64,000 bases of DNA from Henricia sp. BOLD:AAB3569 (Eukaryota > Echinodermata > Asteroidea > Spinulosida > Echinasteridae), in NCBI GenBank assembly GCA_037783545.1, contig JBBELK010000377.1, positions 186,001 to 250,000 on the forward strand, read 5' to 3'. A program made the translations under genes and the position numbers. The notes under the pieces are model-generated. The model had not been told where the DNA came from. It was given only the letters and a program-made list of their open reading frames with translations, and made no database searches. This document shows, piece after piece, positions 44,358 through 53,936 of the stretch. The first letter of the stretch is position 1. Every line of letters begins with the position of its first letter.

Positions 44358-45576
44358 CCCCCCCCCCCCTGGATCCGCGCCTGAGATCGACCCCAGACCA
44401 ATTCACCTCCAGAAAAACAACCGTGACAAGGTACATCAATTGCGTCAAAAGCTGGAGGACTTAAAATCACAAGGCAAGTCCTGTGCATTTCTCCACGTCT
44501 TGCTATTTGCTCCATCATTGTCGGCCATTTCTTCTGACCACGATTACGCAGCATCTAAGTCCACATGTTCAACAGATTAACCCACTACCTTCATTGAAAC
44601 AACTGTAACTCCATCTTCATCCAATACAGTCGGCTCCCATCAATCCAATGATGCTTTGATTATTACATCCACTTCCTTTGGGATTCATGCAATGCATAAT
44701 TACTCAAAGCTACAAACGATGCCAGATCCATCTGAGAAGCTGTCGCATGATGAAGATTTCAAGACAATGTGTCGCAAGTATCAGATGGCACAGAAATTGA
44801 CAATTGAAGAAGTTGAGCATATTGAACAATCTACCAGGGGTCAGTCAAGCAATGAAAACTGGTACAAACACAGGCAGGAAAAAGTGACAGCATCTGTTGT
44901 TGGGACTATCAACAAGAGAAAAACAACACCCCCAGATAATCTTCTTAAGCGAATAATGGGATATGAGAACCAAACATTTATTTCAAAGGCTTGCAAACAT
45001 GGAATAGAATGTGAACAAACGGCTGCTGACGCCTATGTAGAGTACATGAAACTGAATGGCCACCTGGAAATTTCATTGAAGGAAGCAGGGTTTGCTGTCT
45101 TGCCAGAAAGTTCGTGGTTAGGGGCTAGTGTAGACAGAGTTAGTGATGATCCTCTAAGTGTACCCAGTGAAGGAAATGTGGAAATCAAATGTCCAGCATC
45201 AAATCTAACAATAGCAGAACTGGCAATTCAGCGTGGATCATCCTTTCCACTACACAGAGATACGACGAGTGAGTTAAAGCTCAAGCATCACCATGTGTAT
45301 TATTACCAAATACAGTGCCAACTAGGAGTAACAAAGAGAGCGTGGTGTGATTTTGTCATGTATACCTTAACACCTCAGAGCGGAGACATTCATGTTGAGC
45401 GTATTATGTTTGACAAAAAAGCATGGAGACACAGCACCTTTCCTAAGGTAAAGGAATTTTACATTGGAAGTGTCGTGCCCGAGATCCTGACAAGGCGCAT
45501 TAAGCATGGCTTCCCTCTGTTTCCTGAACTTTTTGAGTATAAAAATGTGAAAGCAAACAAAAAAATTGAAGAGTAG
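42465..45576 (+). pseudogene. SAP-SWIM-YqaJ exonuclease protein of the transposon (three exons, interrupted)
   Basis: Exon 1 (42465-42619, donor gtaggt) and exon 2 (43096-43267, donor gtgagc) join in phase and form a SAP DNA-binding domain ending GTKSELVKRVQDYINGG. Exon 3 (43609-45576) holds a SWIM zinc finger, CTCPAGLTGICCHVAAF, and a C-terminal YqaJ/lambda-exonuclease fold with its usual acidic/lysine set: GIECEQTAADAY, ASVDRVSDD and VEIKCPA. Total length would be near 680 residues. YqaJ nucleases process DNA ends, so a role in transposon recombination is plausible but inferred. Two defects are seen: a 253-bp MITE (44131-44383) and one in-frame TAA at 44578-44580. Otherwise the frame is uninterrupted, suggesting recent death. 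Confidence 0.85.
44131..44383. mobile_element. MITE with poly-G/poly-C core, inserted in the YqaJ gene
   Basis: Ends CAGGGGCGGATCCAGG and CCTGGATCCGCGCCTG are inverted, flanked by a 5-bp duplication AGATC (44126-44130, 44384-44388). Element plus duplication is 258 bp, a multiple of three, so the exon's phase is retained, but the MITE carries a stop. Its centre is a ~30-base G run followed by a long C run that can pair with it. The termini resemble a dispersed CAGGGGCGGATCCAG family often assigned to hAT-like elements. Confidence 0.85.
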
Positions 45577-45598
45577 GGATTTTGCTGTACTGAAGAAA

Positions 45599-45773
45599 AT
45601 TTGCAGACATCCACTAGGGGAGTAGGTCTTGTCGTTTTTAGACTATGTCAAGTCCAAGATCACAAATACTTCACGAATTACCCTATATGCATAACTGGCA
45701 CATTATACACAAAGTCAGACTTGAAATAAGTCTAAACACGACAAGACCTATCTCCCAGTGGATGTCTGCAAAT
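45599..45773. repeat. 175-bp inverted repeat just after the YqaJ stop
   Basis: atttgcagacatccact...aggtcttgtcgtttttagac and its mirrored complement (gtctaaacacgacaagacct...gtggatgtctgcaaat) form arms of about 55 bp. It starts 22 bp after the stop codon. It could be a MITE or a 3'-UTR hairpin. Confidence 0.8.
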
Positions 45774-45904
45774 TTCCTTACCCGTACCCCCTGACATACT
45801 TGTACATTTTTTCAGTTTGAATCTCGTTTCACCAAGTTCAGGAATTTGACAGGCTCATTAAATCACAATGACGGCCAAAACAAAAAGAGCTAAGTTTAGT
45901 GTTG

Positions 45905-46150
45905 GCGTGCACATCACTTTCAAACCTGCGCGTCAAAGCAGTTTTTTTCTCAAAAACACACAAAAAACATTGTTAGCGAGCGCGTCACTTTAACTTAACT
46001 TAGACATGCACCGTCTGTTGAGTGTATTAATTAAAAACATGTCTGTTGTCTTAATGTCAACTTGACTTTATTGCTTGGAATCCACTTACCAAAAAAGGCC
46101 GCTTCACTGCATCATTTTGGGAGACTTTAATGTATGCTAAACATAGTCCT
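45905..46150. repeat. Dispersed repeat, copy 2
   Basis: Same-orientation relative of 25380-25590: shares aaacatgtctgttg, atgtcaacttgactttattg and gcttggaatcc. The two copies lie in different nested elements. Confidence 0.75.
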
Positions 46151-46746
46151 TTTTTTTGTAAGCCTAATCTGTGATGTCAGGACAAGCATATACCATACAA
46201 TATATCAGAAAATGTTTGCATATATACAAGTGTGTTTTGATAGACCGTGAAATGTGTGGATGTACAAATATTTTGAATGTGGCAATCCAAAGAATATTTA
46301 TAATTATAAACTGTATTTATCTGCATGCAAACAAGAATATATTTTAACATAAGCTACACAGTTTAACATATGCATACAATTTTTATTGTACATTTTTTAG
46401 GGAAAATAATATTACTTACTAAAATTAGTAATGACAACAGAAGAGATCAACATAAACATACGTAAACAAAGGAAAAAACCTAGCAAATTTTTGGTGAGCA
46501 GACATTGGCATGTCACAACATACATTGAAGTATCTTTACGACAAACAATCACACTTTTGTCGTGAAATCCAAATGTTTTTTTTGGTTTAATGTTTGCACT
46601 ACAATGTACGTATATAACCATTTTTTTGTTGGCTCGGGAAAACAGTTGAAATGCAATAGCATGGACGAATTTATGTTAAATAAAAGTCAGATCAGTATTA
46701 TTTTTTTTTGAATTATTGGACCCGTTCTCGGTAGAAAACAAACTTC

Positions 46747-47503
46747 TTAAAGGAACACACCGGCTTTATTGGGCTAGAAATAGACCCATACCTTTTTCTG
46801 AAGCACCTTCGAGAGTAAATTAGATATATCCTGAAAAGACACCGTAAAATTTGGCAATTTTTTAGCACTTTTGAAAAATTCAAGGTTAGTTGTATTTCCA
46901 GCCGTATAAAAGTTTGTTACTGCAGAACTGCACCAAATTCAACTCTGATTTTCCGCCAATATTTATAAGTAATTGACAAAAGAGAGACTATTTATACAGG
47001 TATGAAACAAAGTTAAACATAAGTATGAAAATTCGAACATAATTGTTTGTTCGAGAGTCCGGAGAACGGGAGCAAGCGCGTGCTACGCATATACGGCAGG
47101 CTACCGTTGAGTGTAGGATATTTGCCCCGCGCAGCACAACAAATAGCCTGAGTGCACACACACATGGGCGTGTTGAAAAAAACATGATGCCAACTCCTCA
47201 AAAGAAAACGGAAATTCCTATTCGGTCGTCCGGGCTGTCCAGTGAAATCGTGAGCAGAAAATTGGAGATATCCTGAGCAGGAGAAGAGCGAATCATTTGT
47301 GACAAAGTCGTGAGGCTCGCGCGTAGTTGCAACGGCTGGTAAAGCGTATAACCCCTCTTTTGACCGTTTTTGTTAATTTTGCACTTCTTTAGTAAATTAC
47401 GGGATATTTTGATGATCTTTTTTCACAACGACCATCAAAAAAGTATTGTCAATGATGCTACATCACTAAATCATGTAAACAGTAGGCCGGTGTGTACCTT
47501 TAA
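46747..47503. mobile_element. TTAA-flanked MITE 4 (757 bp)
   Basis: Ends TTAA-AGGAACACACCGGC and GCCGGTGTGTACCT-TTAA. It is a family member of the elements at 12372 and 32625 by its first bases. No coding content. Confidence 0.75.
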
Positions 47504-47979
47504 TGTTCAACATACTATGCATTAAAAGGAAGTCTGGTAACTACATGTAATTAACAGATTGACATTACAGCTTGTTTATATACAAGCAATCCTATGTGGA
47601 GGTCTCAGAGTACCAGACGGTATAGGGTTACGAAATCAAACCGTAACGTCATTATTTTTTGGGTCTATTTTGTGGGTTTTCCTCAATAGGAGTGAGGATC
47701 TGGGTGAGGGGACGGTGAAGACAGTATTGTGCATTCAGTCGGGAACTTTACCTACATTTGTACCAGAGTTGTACATGTAGTTGAGTCCATCACACATCCT
47801 TGCAAGCCTTTACAAGTCCCACAGTCTTAATTCAAGTCAAAAGCTTTTCAAATGAACTCCAACAAAGGCATTCTTTTGAGCATGTTCTTTCTTTGCTTCT
47901 TGTTACTGAACTTAATGTGACAGACTTGTGATGGACTCGATTACAACCCTGATGTATACTAGAACAACCAAAAACCAGA

Positions 47980-48325
47980 AGTTAATCCTGCGATCAAGAA
48001 AAAACTTGAACACTGTTGGAACTTGGGAATGTCTGTTAAAGACAGTCAGAGTACAAAGAATTCTCAGCTATAAATTTACATTGACAAATTCATGGACAGT
48101 GACACAGATATTTTGTATACTGGGTTTCCTGATTACATGTACGACAGATTTATGATTTGTGTTGATTTCTTCAACTAATCACACTTGTCAACAAGTTGGG
48201 AACTAGCACAATTGATGAAGCATTTTTTTTGGGGGGGGGGAGGGGGAGAGGGGGGAGGGTTGTGGTAGGCTAAGATTTGATCTCTCAGAGAATGATCTAG
48301 CTGAAAGATTGATGAGGTTGCTCAT
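47980..48325 (+). pseudogene. Inverted duplicate fragment of the transposase
   Basis: Plus-strand translation in shifting frames gives DKFMDSDTDI, YTGFPDY, ICVDFFN, SHLSTSWELAQL and LSENDLAERL, paralleling DKFKDSDRDI, YTGFPDYNRF, ICFDFFNSSHLSTSWKLAPL and LENDLAERF of the minus-strand gene (49940-49620). It carries stops and a G-rich insertion (48229-48258). It abuts the 3' exon of the transposase tail to tail. Confidence 0.8.
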
Positions 48326-48348
48326 GGCATGAGACAAACTTACAGTAA

Positions 48349-50327
48349 TTACACTAAAGGTGAATGGAAGTTTGTGAGTAAAGCACAAACAAAAAACATT
48401 TGATTTGCTATCCCACTCATACATACAGGAATTGGCCTGTCAAAGATGTGGTAGTTCTTAATCCTTCCCATACATCTTTCCACATGGATGCGTAGTGAAG
48501 CGATGTTGCGTGTCTTTACGACATTTTCAACAGACATTTGTTGACCTCCCTGCATGAAGGGTGGGATATTCAGAAGTAAATCTTGGATGTCAAATCCCTT
48601 GTCTGCCATCACTCCATCACCAGGTTCCAGTTTACTTGGAAGGTTGGATAGGGAAGTGAGTTCTTTGTCTGAAACTGATCCTGTAGTAAAGAAAACATGT
48701 GTACCGGTATTAAAAGCAGATTGAATCACAAGTGGGGGAAGATGTAGCCATAACACCTCATAATGTGCGTAATAAATATAATAATCACACTTGAGAAGTG
48801 ACATAACCAATATAGTGCACACGAACAAGTGATCATGTACATTGTATTACTGCCTCCACACTTCCTTTTAATTGTTGGAAATAGCCGAGTACAGGAAAAA
48901 TTTCAAGTATATATATGTCTCCACTGCACTTCAGTCTGCAAGTAGTGCCTTGGGTCCTGTACATGCACCCCCTCACTATCCTACTCAAATTTTGGAGGGA
49001 GCTACTTAAATGCACAGGCTCGTCAGCTCCATGCGTATTTCGTGCCACGAATTTGGCGAGCGCGCATTGCTGACGAGCCCCTGTCTTTAATGGTCTGGAT
49101 AGATTAGTTCGTCACTAAATCAGTGGCAGATCCAGCCTGATTACAATACAGAAATACTGTACAAAAGAAAAGCTGGGTCTACAACCCCCTGAAATCCATT
49201 ATATTCCTGTATTTTAAAAAGGCTGGATCTACCAATTATCACTTTTTTTTGTTTTCTTACATGTATGGATTGAAAGCGTGAAATTTCAGAAAAATATTAT
49301 CACCCATGGTGGGGTAAAAAAGTGATCTGGTCAAGCACCTTTAATTCTTGGATTTACCCATTTTGTACCGGTAATTCACTGTAACAGTCATCACCTGTTT
49401 ACCTGTATAAAGGTCTGACACGAAAGATACTAGCTAGAATATGTTGCAGACTGCATGTCCGGTGCCGAGGGTCTCTCCATTTGTATTTCAGTAGCATCAA
49501 TGATGACTCTTGTAGAGGGATACTTGTCTCTGAAACACCTTGGCATAGTTTCATTTATGAATTCCCGGGTAGGCCAAATATCAATCTCATTTAGTTCGTG
49601 ATACATTAAATTTATCCAGTGTGTGAATATTTTCGACACACTTGACTGGTGGATCTCAAATCTTTCGGCAAGATCATTCTCGAGGAGACCAAGTCTCAGC
49701 CTACACATAACCATAAAAAACTGGTTTAGTGGTGCTAGTTTCCAACTGGTTGACAAATGTGATGAGTTGAAGAAATCAAAACAAATCTGGAACCGGTTGT
49801 AATCAGGAAACCCAGTATAAAAACAAATATCTCTATCACTGTCTTTGAATTTGTCAATGCCGAATTTGGTGTTGGAAATTCTTTGAAGCTCCGACTGAGT
49901 CTTCAATAAACACTCCCGACAGTGTTCAAGTTCTTTCTTCAGCTGGATCACATCGTTATGTTCTACTTATATTTCTAGTTGTGAAACATCAGTTTGGATT
50001 TCGACATCAACAGCAGTTGATCTAGTACTAGTAGACGAGGAAGCTGGTCTTCTTGCTGTTGGTGGCTTTATTTCCCTCTTTGCAGGCGGTTTTCGAGGTT
50101 TAGTTATTTGTGTCCACGGAAAAACAGTTGGGATAGCGTCCCGGTCACTCTTACGCCCTCCTTCAAAATGTGCACTACAGATTCTCGTGTGTTTCGACGC
50201 AGAATTGAAGTGCTTATTTCTGCAAGCAATATCGTTTTTTTAATTTTTTTGCTGTTGGAATTCGATAAAACTTAATATTTTTTTGGCGATCAGTATTAGT
50301 ACAAAGAGGAACGCAGCAGCTGCGCAT
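48349..50327 (-). pseudogene. THAP-domain DDE transposase (DDE_Tnp_4 type)
   Basis: The start codon at 50327 opens a THAP zinc-finger (MRSCCVPLCTNTD...KFYRIPT, then after a frameshift near 50238 RICSAHFEGG and AIPTVFP). A linker follows with an in-frame TAA (about 49972). The 49951-49430 frame adds a coiled-coil start, the FYTGFPDYNRFQ region, the HTH-like block ENDLAERFEIHQSSVSKIF and VIIDATEIQMERPS with the first catalytic D. A final exon (48680-48349, acceptor ctacag) supplies GVMADKGFDIQDLL (second D) and HVERCMGRIKN (E). About 35 residues expected between the last two exons are not found. The protein would bind the element ends and cut DNA in the nucleus. Dead as read. Confidence 0.85.
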
Positions 50328-50421
50328 GATTACGTCTAAACTGCATACAAACCGCACGCCGCGCTAGCGCTTACCCCCAGACGTTAGGTGAAGCGCCCTC
50401 ACGCGTTCAGGAATACGGTCT

Positions 50422-51107
50422 ATTATCTAAATCTGTATTACGTTAAAACTCAAGTTTTTGAAACCATCCAGATCGGATCAAAATCATTTAAATGTCTCAC
50501 CTTGCAACTGCAGAGGACATCTCTTGTTTTTACTCTATTGATTCCTCTTCTGAGACACTCGATTCATTTGTTTTGACGATGATAGGCTCGTGGTATTACG
50601 TTCACAATCAAACTTGTCACGCCACGTTGCAGTAAAACAATGGCGGCAGCCAGCACAGCACAGCCGTTCGTAGATTTCCACTGGTACACGTGATGTGAAC
50701 GCTGGCCGCGCGGTCTGTTATCAGGAGTACCAGCTTGGCTTATCAGCCAATAGCAAGCTTGCAGTTCGTGTGGGTATGTGTGAAAACGTCAGGAGACTAA
50801 TTGTGATTAGTCAAGACGGCAACAAATTTTAAACGCAATTCGCTTAAAAAACGCATTTTGCTTAAATTAAATTATTAAAAAAGTACAGAGTCCTTGTTTT
50901 TACTATCGTACGATCGCCATATAAATTTAAAATCGAGTAAAATGTACTTTCCCTTTTAAATTAAGACGGAAATAATTGGTATTTCAAGAAAAAAGTGTTG
51001 TAGTAATCAGATTTTTGTTGAAAAGCTTTGTTTAAACAAGTTTGGAACGTCTCTGTTTTTGATTTCATATTAAAAACAGCCTATCTGTCTATCCGAAGGA
51101 CTTATCT
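50422..51107. other. Right part of the 33.5-kb insertion, no gene
   Basis: A 47-codon frame at 50492-50635 (MSHLATAEDISCFYSIDSSS) is acidic and serine-rich but unsupported by other evidence. Otherwise nothing recognisable. Confidence 0.4.
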
Positions 51108-51252
51108 TAATTAGTCATATCATCAGACAATGACTACATTGAATTGGTCACCGGCGACTTCAAATTAGTCATGAAGCGAACAAATTAGTCATGTGAGTGT
51201 GACTAGCTGAAAATAGTCATTTTGACGAATTTAGGGCCACCAATGACTAATC
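51108..51252. repeat. Right subterminal ATTAGTCAT/GACTAAT cluster
   Basis: aattagtcat occurs three times (about 51109, 51165, 51184), with gactaat, gactac, gactag and atagtcat between. The last word, aatgactaatc, is the inverted terminus matching the left end. A lone pair (agactaattgtgattagtc) lies near 50793. Confidence 0.85.
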
Positions 51253-51255
51253 TAT

Positions 51256-52664
51256 TTTTACAGTCCTCAAAAATTTACAATTGTTACCGATCATCGAGCT
51301 TTAAAGTGGTTATTCGATGGAAAACACTCTTCAGGTCGTTTAACCCGTTGGTCATTGTTTTTACAATCGTTTAATTACGATATTCAACATAGACCAGGTA
51401 AAAAGCAGACCAATGTTGATGCTTTAAGCAGAATACAGAATGAACAAAACCAAAAACAATTTCTTGAAGAAAATGTACCAACGTGTGAACCACCTGAATT
51501 GGAAAGTCCCTCTGTAAATTATTCTGGGGAACCAAGAAATGTAAAGTATCAGTTTGGTAAACGGATTAACCAGAATTTGAGCTCTTACGTGAAGAATTTG
51601 CCAAATGTACACGAAAATATTGACTTAAATGAAGTTAAGAAAGAACAACAAAATGATGTTTTTGCTAAAACAATGTTTGATCTTCTTGAGTCAGATATTT
51701 TACCTGAAAACGATAAGGAAGCAAAACGATTGTTGTTGGAAGCAAATCAATATTTTGTATACAATGGTATTTTGTATCACACATGGCATTTGCCACGAAA
51801 AGGCAAAATGCCACAACAGGATTTTATCCAATTGTATATTCCAAGTACTTTAGTGGATACAGTTCTTTACCATTGTCATGATAATGTTTTGTCGGCCCAC
51901 TTTGGATTTCACAAGACATATAGTCGGGTCCGGCAAAGGTACTTTTGGGTACGATCATGTGATTCTTGTGCCAAAACAAAAACACCCAAACACAAAACAG
52001 TAGCTCCATTGTTATTGATGAAAACAGCTGAACCCTTTGAAAGAGTAAGCGTAGATGTTCTAGGTCCCCTTCCGCTTACAACATCTGGGAATAAGTACGT
52101 ATTGTGTTTTACAGACCACTGTACTAGATGGCCAATCTTGGTCCCTGTAAAATCCATAGATGCAGCTACTGTGGCTACTGCGTTTTTCACGGAAATTATT
52201 TGTAATCATGGTTGCCCTCGTACTTTACTTAGTGATAGAGACCTACAAATTTCCTAAGCAAGATCGTGACTGAAGTATGCAAACTCATGAAAACAGATAA
52301 AATTAATACAAGCCCATATCACCCCCAGTGCAATGCTGTACAAGAGCGGTTTAATGCAGTTATACTTGACACAATAAGGCAATATGTAAATGAGACGCAA
52401 AGTAATTGGGATAGGTTTATTCCTGCCGTTCAATTTGCATTAAGAACGACGCCTGCGCACAATTCGACGGGATTTAGCCCATTTTTCTTGTTGTACGGGC
52501 GGGAAGCGGTACTACCCATAGATGTTTTGTTGTACCCGAAACCACATTACCAAGATCGTAACGTGATAAACTATACGCACCATCTCATTTCCCAGTTAGA
52601 AATGGGAAGACAGGTGGCCAAACGAAATCTTGAAATGAATCAAGGTTCAATGAAGAAACGCTAA
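51256..52664 (+). pseudogene. pol: RNase H C-terminus and integrase, element B
   Basis: The frame resumes with KFTIVTDHRALKWLF and IQHRPGKKQTNVDALSRI, the end of RNase H, in the phase left at 17765. Integrase follows: a zinc-binding region with HCHD...HFGFHKTYSRVRQRYF...CDSCAKTK, shorter than usual by about a dozen residues (probable in-frame deletion), then VSVDVLGPL and TLLSDRD (catalytic D, D). A one-base insertion at about 52230 ends the frame at 52257. The core continues at 52266 with NTSPYHPQCNAVQERFN (catalytic E). A TAA near 52662 is a further stop. Confidence 0.9.
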
Positions 52665-53234
52665 GATGAGCGTACTCAACCTGTTCCATTTCAAGTTGGT
52701 GATGTTGTATACATTTATATTCCAGCTACACAAAAAGGGCTTTCGAGGAAACTCACACAGTTTTGGTGTGGCCCATATTTGCTAGTCGAACAAACTGGTC
52801 CAGTTAATTTCAAAGTTCGCAATTTGGAAAAGAATAAATTAATTAAAACTGCAATACACGTGAACAGAATGAAGTTTGCGTATGACAGATTTGCACGACC
52901 TACAAATGATCAAAAACCAAGTGATGCTAGTCAACAAGGTTCTATTGATGACTTGGAGGACATGGATTGTCCAACCTCATCATTTGAGCCTTTGAGGGCC
53001 ACTCGTGAGGTACAAACGAAATTGCCAGGGTTACCTAAATTAAAACCACAAGAATATGAAGTGGAAAAGGTTATTCGTGGCAAGTTTGTAAACAACAAAT
53101 TGCATTATTTAATCAAGTGGAAAGGTTATGCTAATTCAGAGAATACTTGGGAACCAGTTGAAAATTTAAATCAAACTCTTTTGGATTATCTCAGAGATCA
53201 CCCCGTACGTATAACTGGCAAATGTAAAGTGTAA
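52665..53234 (+). CDS. pol: Integrase C-terminal region with chromodomain, element B
   Basis: After the stop at about 52662 the same protein continues (FQVGDVVYIYIPATQKGLSR, the GPY/F-type module with FWCGPYLLVEQ). In the 151-codon frame from 52779, residues 93-141 are a chromodomain: YEVEKVIRGK, LIKWKGY, NTWEPVENL. Aromatic positions for methyl-lysine binding look retained. Chromodomains steer integration toward particular chromatin and define the chromovirus branch of Ty3/gypsy. The frame ends at 53234, ~220 bp before the polypurine tract. Confidence 0.88.
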   Translation, partial: DERTQPVPFQVGDVVYIYIPATQKGLSRKLTQFWCGPYLLVEQTGPVNFKVRNLEKNKLIKTAIHVNRMKFAYDRFARPTNDQKPSDASQQGSIDDLEDMDCPTSSFEPLRATREVQTKLPGLPKLKPQEYEVEKVIRGKFVNNKLHYLIKWKGYANSENTWEPVENLNQTLLDYLRDHPVRITGKCKV

Positions 53235-53452
53235 ATGTAATTTTATGATTATCTATTTTGATACTCCAACTAACATCGGATCCGGATCCTGGAGCTCCAG
53301 TCAAGCCGCATCTCTGAAGTAGAAACTGCAAGTGAGGCGCCACACTGAGGTTTCCGGAGTACTTTGAGGGATAGCTGGCTGACTTTCATCATCAAGTATA
53401 ATGTAATATTTGTTTTGTTGTTTAACTAAAAGTAATTGGCAGGAGCCAATTT

Positions 53453-53466
53453 AAAAAAAAAAGAGG
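53453..53466 (+). other. Polypurine tract of element B
   Basis: aaaaaaaaaagagg lies 4 bases upstream of the 3' LTR, the expected priming site for plus-strand DNA synthesis. Confidence 0.75.
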
Positions 53467-53470
53467 CTTA

Positions 53471-53817
53471 TGTGATGGCTATGCATGCCTTAAATAGTTA
53501 TAATACTTTTTGTTCATGCAGCAAACCACAGAGTAACTGACTGACATTTCAGGAATGTACGGTATTTTTAAAAACTATAAAAACGCCCTTTGGGAATTGA
53601 ACCCTTGTTCATTGTCAAGAAGGCGTGGCTATGTAGGGCTGGACAGCTTGTCGTCCTGTGGATTGCTGCATGTTGGTGGGTCACCAATGTTTGAATTAGT
53701 AAGTTCAGTTTTGTAAAATAAATTGTTTGGACACGGAATATTTGTGTATTGATTTTCATTTAAGTAGTTCCGTGTCTAATCCCGGTTGGTTCTGATGGCC
53801 TAAGGGTCGTCATCACA
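53471..53817 (+). repeat. 3' LTR of element B
   Basis: Direct repeat of 14491-14839; starts TGTGATGGC, ends GTCATCACA. Only a few differences from the 5' copy, so the element is young compared with its coding decay, or the LTRs were homogenised. Confidence 0.93.
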
Positions 53818-53936
53818 CTGTTATTAAACAGTTAATTTGTGTCAACATTTCAGGGGTGAGATTTTTCCGGATTTCCGGAATTTTACCAATTTGTAGCGGA
53901 ATTTATTTTTTTTCCTCTGCGGTCGCGATCCATTAT

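Larger units (their letters stand above)
36619..50421. mobile_element. ISL2EU-like DNA transposon (~13.8 kb), nested in the 33.5-kb insertion
   Basis: The left tip AAGCCGTATTCCTGAACGCG (36619) and right tip, read inverted, AGACCGTATTCCTGAACGCG (50421) match over ~28 bp and again at ctgggggta further in. AT dinucleotides flank both tips. The element carries a THAP-DDE transposase starting ~95 bp from the right tip and a convergent SAP-SWIM-YqaJ gene. Pairing a DDE transposase with a YqaJ nuclease is, to my knowledge, the mark of the ISL2EU class. The size is inflated by MITEs and a 190-bp satellite. Both genes are broken. Confidence 0.7.
17766..51252. mobile_element. 33.5-kb insertion in RNase H with ATTAGTCAT-rich ends
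   Basis: Element B's RNase H breaks after codon TAT (17763-17765) and resumes after TAT (51253-51255), giving a 3-bp TAT duplication. The inserted segment begins ATATTAGTCATT and ends AATGACTAATC, so ATTAGTCATT forms a ~10-bp inverted terminus. Both ends hold clusters of the same word in either orientation. No transposase is clearly assignable to these ends; the genes inside belong to at least one nested element with its own termini. Without sibling copies I cannot say whether the original element was short and later filled, or genuinely giant. Confidence 0.75.
14491..53817 (+). mobile_element. Ty3/gypsy chromodomain retrotransposon, element B, split by a 33.5-kb insertion
   Basis: LTRs of 349 and 347 bp (TGTGATGG...CATCACA) flank a tRNA-like primer site, gag, protease, RT, RNase H, integrase with a C-terminal chromodomain, and a polypurine tract. 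Without the insertion (17766-51252) the element would be ~5.8 kb, a normal size. Several frameshifts and stops make it inactive. Five-base flanks outside the LTRs (ctaac at 14486-14490, ctgtt at 53818-53822) do not match, so either the duplication decayed or the two ends came from different insertion sites. Confidence 0.92.

Noticed and set aside
44207..44554. Glycine/proline-rich minus-strand frames
   Set aside because: They are translations of the poly-G/poly-C MITE core, not a gene.
50492..50635. 47-codon acidic frame near the right end of the 33.5-kb insertion
   Set aside because: Too short and without splice, homology or context support.
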